In this document: in pieces, positions 7,570 through 14,536 of the stretch
Layout of the letters: each line of letters opens with the position of its first letter
Position numbering within the stretch: the first letter of the stretch is position 1
From: an uncultured Acholeplasmatales bacterium
GTDB lineage: Bacteria; Bacillota_I; Bacilli_A; ML615J-28; CAG-698
Length of the DNA: 28,345 bases
Direction of reading: 5' to 3'
Assembly (NCBI GenBank): GCA_937877075.1
Contig: CALEGD010000035.1
Span: 1-28,345 of the forward strand
Made by a program: the position numbers and the translations under genes
The notes under the pieces: model-generated
What the model was told of the DNA's origin: nothing
What the model saw: only the letters and a program-made list of their open reading frames with translations
Databases searched by the model: none

Positions 7570-8549
7570 AAACTTTTATCTTTGAATACAACAAATTATG
7601 TAGTAATAAAATTTTCTATAGAGTGTTGTTGGGAACAATAGTTGTACTAATCAGTTTTTTTATAATTTTATTTTTATTACAAGAAGTTCCTTCATATAAC
7701 ATAGAACCAAAAGAAGAACAATTAATGTATTATGAATATAGAATAAAAACTATAGAGAATACTTTAGAAAACGAAACTTTGGATAATAGATCAATAAAAG
7801 CTCTAATATATGAAAAGGCAAAACTTGAATTTTTTGTAGCTAATCAAAAAGTAGAAAGTGAGTATTTAGATATTAGTGATTCTAGTTCTAGAAGACATAT
7901 ATATCAAGGGACTTCATTGATGTATCATATTTTTAATTCTACTTATGTTTTGTCGATCGTATTTGCTCTTTTTGTATCTATCTATGCATTCGGTATAGAC
8001 TTGAATAATGGAGCATTAAAGAATATACTTGCTTCAACTGAATCAAGGAAAAAAATATTTTTAGGAAAAATATTATTTCAATTGACTATTTCATTAGGAT
8101 TCTTATTTTCTTTCTTAGTTGTAGCTAATCTATGTGGTTTATTTAGTATTAATGCTGAATTCTTAATTTATAAAAACGGAGTTTTTTCTTCACTTAATTG
8201 TTTAACATCGTTTTATTATCAATCTATAGGATTAGTTATAGCAATATTACTAATTTCAGTGATATCAAACTTCATTATTTTATTTACAAAAAGCATTTCT
8301 TTAGCAATCTCAATACCAGTTTGCTTTTTAACTTTATTAGTACTTATATTATTTTTATTAGACAAGCATGTTAATATAAATGATCTTTACGATAAGATAA
8401 ATCCGGCAGAAATTATGGTATTCTTAAATATTGAGTATATTTTTAAATATGTTCATATAAATACTATTTATTGGACATTTGGATATATTGTTTTGATTAT
8501 GATAATTTATTTTGTCATAAGTAAAAAATTTATTTCACTGGATTATTGA
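7566..8549 (+). CDS. ABC-2 type permease, LanE/LanG-like
   Basis: This 327-residue membrane protein has one N-terminal helix (about 18-40), a long hydrophilic, probably external loop (about 42-125) rich in Glu, Lys and Tyr, then about five helices; the last is followed by KKFISLDY. This is the usual layout of ABC-2 permeases in antibiotic-peptide export. After the second helix it has the short polar IDLNNGALKNIL segment, which is common in this group and probably touches the ATPase. It overlaps the ATPase gene by 4 bases and precedes the second permease by 13 bases. The sequence is very AT-rich. The assignment to the superfamily is firm; the substrate is unknown. Confidence 0.82.
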   Translation: MKTFIFEYNKLCSNKIFYRVLLGTIVVLISFFIILFLLQEVPSYNIEPKEEQLMYYEYRIKTIENTLENETLDNRSIKALIYEKAKLEFFVANQKVESEYLDISDSSSRRHIYQGTSLMYHIFNSTYVLSIVFALFVSIYAFGIDLNNGALKNILASTESRKKIFLGKILFQLTISLGFLFSFLVVANLCGLFSINAEFLIYKNGVFSSLNCLTSFYYQSIGLVIAILLISVISNFIILFTKSISLAISIPVCFLTLLVLILFLLDKHVNINDLYDKINPAEIMVFLNIEYIFKYVHINTIYWTFGYIVLIMIIYFVISKKFISLDY

Positions 8550-8562
8550 AGGAGGGTTGACT

Positions 8563-9597
8563 ATGAAAGGGATATTTAAAATTGTATTATTTGAATTTAA
8601 TAAAATTACTAAAAATAAAAAAACCCTAATTTATATAATTTTTTTACTCATTTTTTTTAGTTTATCCTGTTTAGCATATAAACCTTTAATCATGCTTAAA
8701 AATTATTCGAACTACGATGCTGAGAAAATTTTACAGGAAAACATAATACTAAGAGATAATTATAAAATGATGTATGAATATGCTTACAAAATAGATACCA
8801 AACTGCCTGATGGTATGATCCTCTCACCGAATTTTTTTGATTTAAAGGAAGATTATTATTATCAATATTTAAGATATGATTTTTACGTCAAAACCGGAAC
8901 AAGCCATCAAAATTATCTTGATTTAAAAAATCCTCTTGAATCTCGTTCCGGTTTAGAAGATGGTGTTTTTATTTTAATTTTTGGTAATATAAGTTTTTAC
9001 TTAATAGGAATTCTTAGTATTATTTTAGCGCTTAAGATTTGTATATCAGATTATGATAATGGAAATATTAAGAATCTTATTCAATCTAAACTAACAAGAA
9101 GGGAAATAACAATTGGAAAAGTAATCTTTTTAGTGATATCCATTATTGCAATGGTTTTTGCAATAACAGTAACTGGTTTATTGATATCAAACAATGGTGG
9201 AGCAACAAATGTTTTAGTAATTGGTAATGGGAAAGTAAGAAGTATTAACACTTATAACTATTTTATTTCTAAAATGATGATTAATTTGATTTGTGGGCTT
9301 TCCTTAGCATTTCTTGGTTTGTTTTTTAAAAGACTTGTGAAAAATACTTATTTTGGTGGCTTTCTATCCATAAGTTGTTATTTTGTGTCACTAGGGATAT
9401 ATAGTTTAATTTCATCACTGTTTAACAATGATATTGTAAGAGAGAATGTAAAACTTTATTTTGTATTCATTAATACGCAAGTGAATGATATTAATTATTA
9501 TCAATTACCATTTTATTTCATTTTGATATTTTATACTCTTACTATTCTAGCACTATATAGAATAATATATAAGAAAGAAATGATGCTAGATTTATAA
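8563..9597 (+). CDS. Second ABC-2 type permease of the LanFEG-like transporter
   Basis: This 344-residue membrane protein repeats the layout of its neighbour: a first helix at about 20-40, a long hydrophilic loop (about 42-130) and about five C-terminal helices. It shares the ISDYDNGNIKNLIQSKLTRREI segment, equivalent to the coupling region of the first permease, so the two probably form a heterodimer. The ATG at 8563 is chosen because GGAGGG ends 6 bases before it; a TTG at 8557 abuts that site. The exported protein at 9654 follows without a clear terminator. Confidence 0.82.
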   Translation: MKGIFKIVLFEFNKITKNKKTLIYIIFLLIFFSLSCLAYKPLIMLKNYSNYDAEKILQENIILRDNYKMMYEYAYKIDTKLPDGMILSPNFFDLKEDYYYQYLRYDFYVKTGTSHQNYLDLKNPLESRSGLEDGVFILIFGNISFYLIGILSIILALKICISDYDNGNIKNLIQSKLTRREITIGKVIFLVISIIAMVFAITVTGLLISNNGGATNVLVIGNGKVRSINTYNYFISKMMINLICGLSLAFLGLFFKRLVKNTYFGGFLSISCYFVSLGIYSLISSLFNNDIVRENVKLYFVFINTQVNDINYYQLPFYFILIFYTLTILALYRIIYKKEMMLDL

Positions 9598-9653
9598 AAA
9601 CTTTTGACTTTACCATTATTTGGAGATATAATTTGCTCAAAGGAGGATTTACT

Positions 9654-10433
9654 ATGAAAGAAAGTAATGGATATTTTAAATTAATTCGAAAAATTATGGT
9701 GTTTTTGTTTTTCGTGTCAGCTAGCATCATGTCTATAGCTGGCATAACTGTAAGCGCAAATTCATATGATGATAAGTCAGAAAATGAATTGTTGGTAATT
9801 GAAAATGATAATGCTCCGTTTTTTAGTGAAGTGAGCGGATTAATTACACCTATGTGGTTTACATTTGAACCTATTTTAGCAAATGCAAAAGAGAATTATG
9901 AACACATAGATTTTGCGGAAACTCAAAAAAAATATAGGGGCGGCACAGTTATAGATAGACCTATTAATGAAGAAAAATATGGTTTATTTGGTGTTGATGC
10001 AACACAAACGGAAGTTAGACTAGTACCAGTTAATAGTTTGAGTGCTGGACCTAATATTAATGCAAATGGAGGAGTTTCATTATCCATAAAAAATGTTGCT
10101 GAGTTTCCATCTCCAGAATACATTGTTAGATGGAATGACACAAGAAAATTAAATGAACTTTATGGTGATATTGTTGTAACAGGTAATAGTACAGCAGTTG
10201 GTTATGGTAAAATTTTATATCGTACAGCACCTTTTAATGGAAGCTGGGGAGCTTGGAGTAATGCTGATTTAAATTATCATCTAGTTGATTATACAAGAAC
10301 ATTATATTTTCCAAGTGGTTGTCATGTTCAAATTGTAGTAATTTATGAAGTAAGAGAACAAGCGACATGGTTTATGGTTCCACATGTTTTTTATCACGTT
10401 AGAGGGATTTATAGATTTTCTGTATATCAATAA
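9654..10433 (+). CDS. Exported protein of unknown family, linked to the ABC operon
   Basis: I do not recognise this 259-residue protein. It has a signal peptide: positive residues to about 15, a hydrophobic core at about 16-30, then a likely cleavage near TVSANS (about 32-37). The mature part of about 220 residues has no second membrane segment and looks beta-rich, with alternating aromatic residues in the last 100 (for example NGSWGAWSNADLNYH and TWFMVPHVFYHV). It has a single mature Cys, in PSGCHVQ. AGGAGG lies 7 bases before the ATG; the frame's earlier start at 9633 has no such site. It is the last gene after the LanFEG-like transporter and is followed by a terminator, so co-transcription is likely. 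It could be a secreted substrate, an immunity partner or an unrelated surface protein. Confidence 0.8.
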   Translation: MKESNGYFKLIRKIMVFLFFVSASIMSIAGITVSANSYDDKSENELLVIENDNAPFFSEVSGLITPMWFTFEPILANAKENYEHIDFAETQKKYRGGTVIDRPINEEKYGLFGVDATQTEVRLVPVNSLSAGPNINANGGVSLSIKNVAEFPSPEYIVRWNDTRKLNELYGDIVVTGNSTAVGYGKILYRTAPFNGSWGAWSNADLNYHLVDYTRTLYFPSGCHVQIVVIYEVREQATWFMVPHVFYHVRGIYRFSVYQ

Positions 10434-10454
10434 TTTATATTTTAAAATAATTAG

Positions 10455-10478
10455 AAAGTGGGGATTTCACCACTTTTT
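10455..10478 (+). terminator. Terminator after the exported protein
   Basis: AAAGTGG (10455-10461) pairs with CCACTTT (10470-10476) over an 8-base loop and runs into T residues. It closes the transporter operon 21 bases after the stop. Confidence 0.75.
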
Positions 10479-11019
10479 ATTGTATAATAAGAAAAAAATT
10501 ATATTATGAATGAATATCGCCACAATCTCGGCTCAATTCCAACACTTTATTAACACTAGCTTTTGAAAAACTTAGAATATAAGTATTATATAATTTAAGG
10601 AAAGTGCTACATCTTGAATACTATGAAGAGTAAGGTGTTCTAGAAAATAAGATAATTTTAAGTCAAACATTAATTATATATTTTTTATTAATTAAAAGCT
10701 TGATAATTATACATGCTTAAAAAATCGAAATATAACGATTTTTTTGAAACATGATATAATTATTGTGTCTTATAAATTTAGTTAAATAGACAACCGTTCT
10801 TGCAAAGGGAATGAATTCTTCTAAGTATTTTATTCGCAAATGCAATATAAGCAGCTTTGGTGGATAGTGGACGATCCTGATGCTTTTTTTATTATAGAAG
10901 GACTGAAGGACTTTATTATTTTTTATTATCATTCATTCTTTTTTGACAAGCAACCTAACATGCAAGGTAAAGGGCCGTTCTAATATGGGAAGTAGAATAA
11001 GGCTAAATATATAATGATC
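10479..11019 (+). other. Gene-poor AT-rich stretch with scattered signals
   Basis: No convincing gene is present. A hairpin with A- and T-rich arms at 10719-10745 could terminate in both directions. TGaTATAAT at 10752-10760 is a good extended -10 pointing right. Downstream of it an open frame of 47 codons (10840-10983, MQYKQLWWIVDDPDAFF...) has no ribosome site and may be a gene remnant. The stretch could hold a small RNA starting near 10767, but nothing in the sequence proves it. Confidence 0.4.
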
Positions 11020-11020
11020 A

Positions 11021-11042
11021 AGCGTTAACTTCCAATTTATCG
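11021..11042. repeat. Palindromic small repeat, variant copy
   Basis: AGCG followed by TTAACTTCCAATTTATCG. Its last 17 bases are identical to copy 3 at 12021-12037, but the left arm has GCGTTAA in place of GCGATAA. It lies 18 bases before copy 2. Confidence 0.6.
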
Positions 11043-11060
11043 TTTCAATAAAATACTTTA

Positions 11061-11085
11061 TAGAGCGATAAAATGTTATTTATCG
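11061..11085. repeat. Palindromic small repeat, copy 2
   Basis: TAGAGCGATAA, seven variable bases, TTTATCG. The arms can pair as 7 bp. It lies 63 bases before the DUF3788-DUF3795 gene. Confidence 0.7.
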
Positions 11086-11148
11086 GGGGATTAATAGTAA
11101 TTTATAGGCAATATATATGATTTATACCAATAGTATGGAGAAATTATT

Positions 11149-11874
11149 ATGACGGAAAGTCAAAAAGTAAGAATAGAAACTGTAAAATTTATGCGTGGAA
11201 AATATATTCTTGATGAAGTTGGAGACGGAAAAAATGAACTAAAATTTAGGCAAGGTAAAAAGACAATTTTAACTATATACTTATATGAAGAAAAACTTAC
11301 ATTTCTTATAATCTTTGGTCAAGTAGAACGAGAAAAGTTTTTAGAAATCAAAAGTGAGTTATCAAAGTATATCCAGGATTACTACGATAATTCTAAAACC
11401 TATCATGACGGTAAATTGATGTTTATAGATGTTGTTGATCTTAAAGTTCTAGAAGAAGTAAAAAGGTTGATTCAAATTAAGAAAAAGTCTAACCGTAAAC
11501 CATTTCCTAATAAAAATGCTTTTTATTCTTTATGTGGCCATAGATGTGCTTTATGTATACATTACACTGGGGATGCAATTAGTAAAGATTTTAGAAAAAA
11601 ATTAGTTAAATATTCAGAAAATGTGTATGGCGTTTATGATTGTTCAATGCGTTGTTCGGGTTGTAATACTGAAGGGTGTCATTGTAATGGCAAAGATATA
11701 TGTAACCCACTAAAATGTGCATTCCAAAAAGGGCTTACTGCATGTATCGATTGTAATGAATATCCTTGTTTAGAATCAACTGCGGGATATAATGAGTTAG
11801 AAGCGAAATGTATTTCAGCAGAAGATGTCACATGGGCGATACTACCATATGTACCATATCAATATGAAAAATAG
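11149..11874 (+). CDS. DUF3788-DUF3795 two-domain protein
   Basis: Residues about 18-115 match the DUF3788 pattern (FRQGKKTILTIYLYEEKL, FGQVEREKF, YHDGKLMFIDV, VKRLIQIKKK), apparently lacking the first 30-40 residues of that family. Residues about 125-235 form a DUF3795-like cysteine-rich domain with CGHRCALC (C129, C133, C136), C165/C169/C172, C177, C179, C185, C190, C199, C202 and C207, likely binding metal. Both are families of unknown function, cytosolic by sequence. GGAG lies 8 bases before the ATG. It is a single gene flanked by the small palindromic repeats. The fusion may be a small-molecule or toxin sensor, but no function is known to me. Confidence 0.75.
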   Translation: MTESQKVRIETVKFMRGKYILDEVGDGKNELKFRQGKKTILTIYLYEEKLTFLIIFGQVEREKFLEIKSELSKYIQDYYDNSKTYHDGKLMFIDVVDLKVLEEVKRLIQIKKKSNRKPFPNKNAFYSLCGHRCALCIHYTGDAISKDFRKKLVKYSENVYGVYDCSMRCSGCNTEGCHCNGKDICNPLKCAFQKGLTACIDCNEYPCLESTAGYNELEAKCISAEDVTWAILPYVPYQYEK

Positions 11875-12012
11875 AAATATTAGATGCTAATTTGAAGATT
11901 TTTGATTAAGATATAAAAAATAATTTTAGCTGTCCGTTTTAATGGTTTAGAACTTACTGAACATAAAAAAGTTTATTATGTGAACTGATATATAAATTAT
12001 TTAAATACCCAA

Positions 12013-12037
12013 TAGAGCGATAACTTCCAATTTATCG
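12013..12037. repeat. Palindromic small repeat, copy 3
   Basis: TAGAGCGATAA, CTTCCAA, TTTATCG. It ends five bases before the ATG of the broken gene at 12043, and the sequence directly after it (GATATAAT) resembles a -10. Confidence 0.7.
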
Positions 12038-12042
12038 ATATA

Positions 12043-12268
12043 ATGAATAGAGGGGTATTATCAGATACAAAAAAATGAAGCTGAAGAATATTTAGAAAAA
12101 AATCCTGATTTAAAAAAATGGATAAACCAGTGTTTATGCTGTCATAAAAAAAGATATAAACTAGAAATGATTAAATATGTTAACAACATACAAACCTTTG
12201 CAGATTATGGAAAGAAAAATCTAAAATATTATTATAATCCATTATTGGCAACTAAATTCTTGTATTAA
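12043..12268 (+). pseudogene. Broken small Cys-containing protein gene
   Basis: ATG at 12043 opens MNRGVLSDTKK and then meets a stop soon after a run of seven A (12069-12075). The adjacent frame continues smoothly from the same run (NEAEEYLEKNPDLKKWINQC, then LCCHKKRYKLEM) to TAA at 12266. A one-base slip in the A-run would join them into about 74 residues. The motif CLCC and the YYYNPL segment recall small zinc-type proteins ending in a second Cys pair; here that end is missing, so it seems both frameshifted and truncated. There is no ribosome site before the ATG. A sequencing error in the A-run is possible. Confidence 0.5.
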
Positions 12269-12318
12269 TATAATAACGTAGTGTTTAATTACAGTAAGAG
12301 TAGGGAGCCTTGGAATTA

Positions 12319-13239
12319 ATGAACAGTTTTCAGTTTGTTGCTAATCATATCTTAGCAATATATATAATGATCATTATTGGTGTTTGTGCAGGAAAGGCTA
12401 AATTTTTAAATAATCAGATAAGTATATCGCTATCAAAAATTTTACTTAATATTTGTTTACCATTATATATAATTTCTGCTTTTAATTATCAATTTACGAG
12501 AGAAATCTTATTAAATTTATTGATAGTTTTTATTTTTGGCTTAATTGTCCATCCGCTATGCTACTTTTTAGGAATGTTATTATATCGGAATAAGGAAGTA
12601 GTAGAGAAGAACATATTCACATTTGCTTTAATTTTTTCTAATTGTGGATATATTGGTTTTCCAATTATTGAAAGTATTTATGGAAATATTGGTATTATTT
12701 ATGGCTCGATTTTTTTGGCACCTTATAATATCTACTTATGGACAATTGGTGTTTCTCTGTTCAACAAACAAACTAGGAATGTATTTTCATTCATTAACCC
12801 GGGAGTTATTGCAGTAGTAATAGGACTAACATTATATATTTTTCAGATTCAGCTACCCTATTTTCTTGAGAAAAGTGTTTTAACTGTAGGAGTAATGACA
12901 ACTCCACTTTCGATGTTAATTGTCGGTGGTATCTTATCACATATGAAAATTAAGGAGATATTTAAATCGAAATCAATATATTTGCTTTCGTTGTTTCGGT
13001 TAATAATTATTCCATTAATTGTATTGGTTTGTTTAATCTTGTTGAAAATTAATCAGATTATTATTGGAGTATGTGTTTTTGTGGTAGCTATGCCTATTGC
13101 TATTACATTACCTGTTTTAACCCAAAGATACAATAGTGATACAGTTCTTGCAACTAAAACAGTAATTATCTCAACAATGCTATCGATTTTAACTATACCG
13201 ATAATTGTTATGTGTTTGAAACAAACATATATTATCTGA
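12319..13239 (+). CDS. Auxin efflux carrier (AEC) family transporter
   Basis: This 306-residue protein has about ten hydrophobic helices and the typical AEC layout: an N-terminal five-helix half with GVCAGKAKFLN and SKILLNICLPLYIISAF, then FALIFSNCGYIGFPI (about 98-112), and a second half with MTTPLSMLIVGGILSHM (about 195-211) and VVAMPIAITLPVLTQRYN. AEC proteins in bacteria export or import small organic acids such as malate and malonate; the substrate here is unknown. The ATG at 12319 is chosen; AGGGAG lies 11 bases upstream, and a TTG at 12310 is too close to it. It stands alone, without a clear promoter or terminator. Confidence 0.85.
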   Translation: MNSFQFVANHILAIYIMIIIGVCAGKAKFLNNQISISLSKILLNICLPLYIISAFNYQFTREILLNLLIVFIFGLIVHPLCYFLGMLLYRNKEVVEKNIFTFALIFSNCGYIGFPIIESIYGNIGIIYGSIFLAPYNIYLWTIGVSLFNKQTRNVFSFINPGVIAVVIGLTLYIFQIQLPYFLEKSVLTVGVMTTPLSMLIVGGILSHMKIKEIFKSKSIYLLSLFRLIIIPLIVLVCLILLKINQIIIGVCVFVVAMPIAITLPVLTQRYNSDTVLATKTVIISTMLSILTIPIIVMCLKQTYII

Positions 13240-13359
13240 CTTTATAATAAAAAGGTTAATTAAACGTACTGTATCATTAATTTTTATTTAAGATAAATAA
13301 ACTTAATGTTAATTTATAAATTTATATAAGTAGTATTTTTCAATAAGGAGGTAATTAGA

Positions 13360-13836
13360 GTGAAAAATTCAACAAAGTTAAAGATTTGGGGGTTTTGCCA
13401 ATTAACTTTAGCAATCATCTTGTTAATTTTAGGAGGTACAGTTTTCCGCGATAAAAGTTGGGATGATTTTGTTTGGAAACCTAATTTTGCATTGTTTGTT
13501 CCAGGATTGTTCTTGGCGATTTTATCTCTAGCGTTTATTGTTTCAGGTTTTAATCCGCAAATTGTTAAGTTTGGGTCTAAGTTAAAGTCTGAAGTTATAG
13601 ACTATGCAGGTAAAGACATAAAGGAAGCAATTTCTAAGTCAGCAGATACAGTTATACCTGCAATTACCCCCTCAATTAAAGCGGCTGTTTCTGAACTTAA
13701 TAGTGATAAAAAACCATCAAAAAATAACTCTAAAAGGGAACAACTTATTGAAGCCAAAAAGCTCTTTGATGATCACTTAATAAGTGAAGACGAATATAAA
13801 GGTATGAGAAAAAGTATCCTTGGCATTAAAGATTAA
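13360..13836 (+). CDS. Two-TM protein with C-terminal SHOCT domain
   Basis: This 158-residue protein starts at GTG, selected because AAGGAGGT lies 7 bases before it. It has two hydrophobic helices (about residues 10-27 and 43-63), a charged linker, and a C-terminal helix pair (EQLIEAKKLFDDHLISEDEY, about 126-145) matching the SHOCT domain, an oligomerisation module found at the ends of many bacterial membrane proteins. No enzymatic motif is present. It is a single-gene unit in AT-rich DNA, between the AEC gene and gene fragments. Function is unknown. Confidence 0.75.
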   Translation: MKNSTKLKIWGFCQLTLAIILLILGGTVFRDKSWDDFVWKPNFALFVPGLFLAILSLAFIVSGFNPQIVKFGSKLKSEVIDYAGKDIKEAISKSADTVIPAITPSIKAAVSELNSDKKPSKNNSKREQLIEAKKLFDDHLISEDEYKGMRKSILGIKD

Positions 13837-13841
13837 AATAT

Positions 13842-13856
13842 AAAGCATGCTTTTTT
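13842..13856 (+). terminator. Weak terminator after the SHOCT gene
   Basis: The palindrome AAAGCATGCTTT is followed by three more T. The stem is only four pairs with a four-base loop, so it would be inefficient. Confidence 0.35.
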
Positions 13857-13892
13857 CCGTTGGGAAAGAAATCAGTTAGTCTTTGAAATTAA

Positions 13893-14075
13893 TTCAATAT
13901 TAGGAATAAAGTTGCTGTTTACATAAATCTTACAGAGGCGTTAGCTAAATCATCAATTAGAGGGTACAGGGCTGGTGTACATTTATATGAAAATAATATT
14001 CTAACAAACCTTCTTGATAATAATGAAGATGTTAAAATAATATATAATACAATCTATGATCAATTTTTAATGTAA
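13893..14075 (+). pseudogene. Gene fragment without a start codon
   Basis: An open frame of 60 codons ends at TAA 14073-14075. It reads like real protein (VAVYINLTEALAKSSIRGYR, then AGVHLYENN), but its upstream edge is a stop and no ATG, GTG or TTG with a ribosome site lies in frame. It is most likely the C-terminal remnant of a lost gene. I do not recognise the family. Confidence 0.4.
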
Positions 14076-14224
14076 TATCTAAATGAATGGAAAGATCTTT
14101 TTTGTTTTTAGTTGGGACTTAATATATGTTGCTTCTATTTATAATATCATAACTTTAAAATTAATATGGTGTTTGTATTTTTCATTTTAAAAAAGGTTCA
14201 TGTTTATATAATGGTAGAATAGAA

Positions 14225-14473
14225 ATGCTTGAATTTGTTGAAAAATTGTATAATTTAAAAGATACTTACTTAGTTAAAAAACCCAATAAAGAGGGATAGA
14301 TTGGAATTTAACCTCTAACATAATATATTTATAAAATGATGTAAAGGAATTTGTTATTTCTTTTTTTATTGAACCGGTAAAACGGATTAGATGAAAACTT
14401 TGAAATGCTGGAAAAATCTTTAGAAAATAATACTGATATTTTTAAAGAAAACTATAGAAAAATAATTATTTAA
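14225..14473 (+). pseudogene. Decayed coding remnants in several frames
   Basis: Protein-like pieces lie in shifted frames: MLEFVEKLYNLKDTYLVKKP (14225-14299), a piece around 14344-14393, and DENFEMLEKSLENNTDIFKE (14390-14473). Together they look like one small gene broken by stops and frameshifts. The family is not recognised. The rest of 14076-14536 shows no gene. Confidence 0.35.
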
Positions 14474-14477
14474 CTAC

Positions 14478-14505
14478 TTGTATTTTTAAAAAATAGGTAT
14501 ATAAT
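14478..14505 (+). promoter_or_regulatory. Promoter of potABCD
   Basis: TTGTAT at 14478-14483 and TATAAT at 14500-14505 have a 16-base spacer. It lies just upstream of the GGAGG site of potA. Confidence 0.6.
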
Positions 14506-14536
14506 GATTTCATTCAGAATTTTGTGGAGGAAATTG

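Noticed and set aside
10506..10680. Decayed MerR-type regulator (MNIATISAQFQ and LEYYEE pieces)
   Set aside because: The two pieces resemble MerR helices, but they are about 80 bases too far apart and separated by stops; the likeness may be chance.
10717..10932. 71-codon minus-strand frame as a gene
   Set aside because: No ribosome site, low-complexity AT-driven composition, and it overlaps a terminator hairpin.
6738..12037. The repeated palindromes as a CRISPR array or integron attC sites
   Set aside because: Only four copies, unevenly spaced by kilobases apart from one close pair, with no spacers, no cas genes, no integrase, and no attC core sequences.
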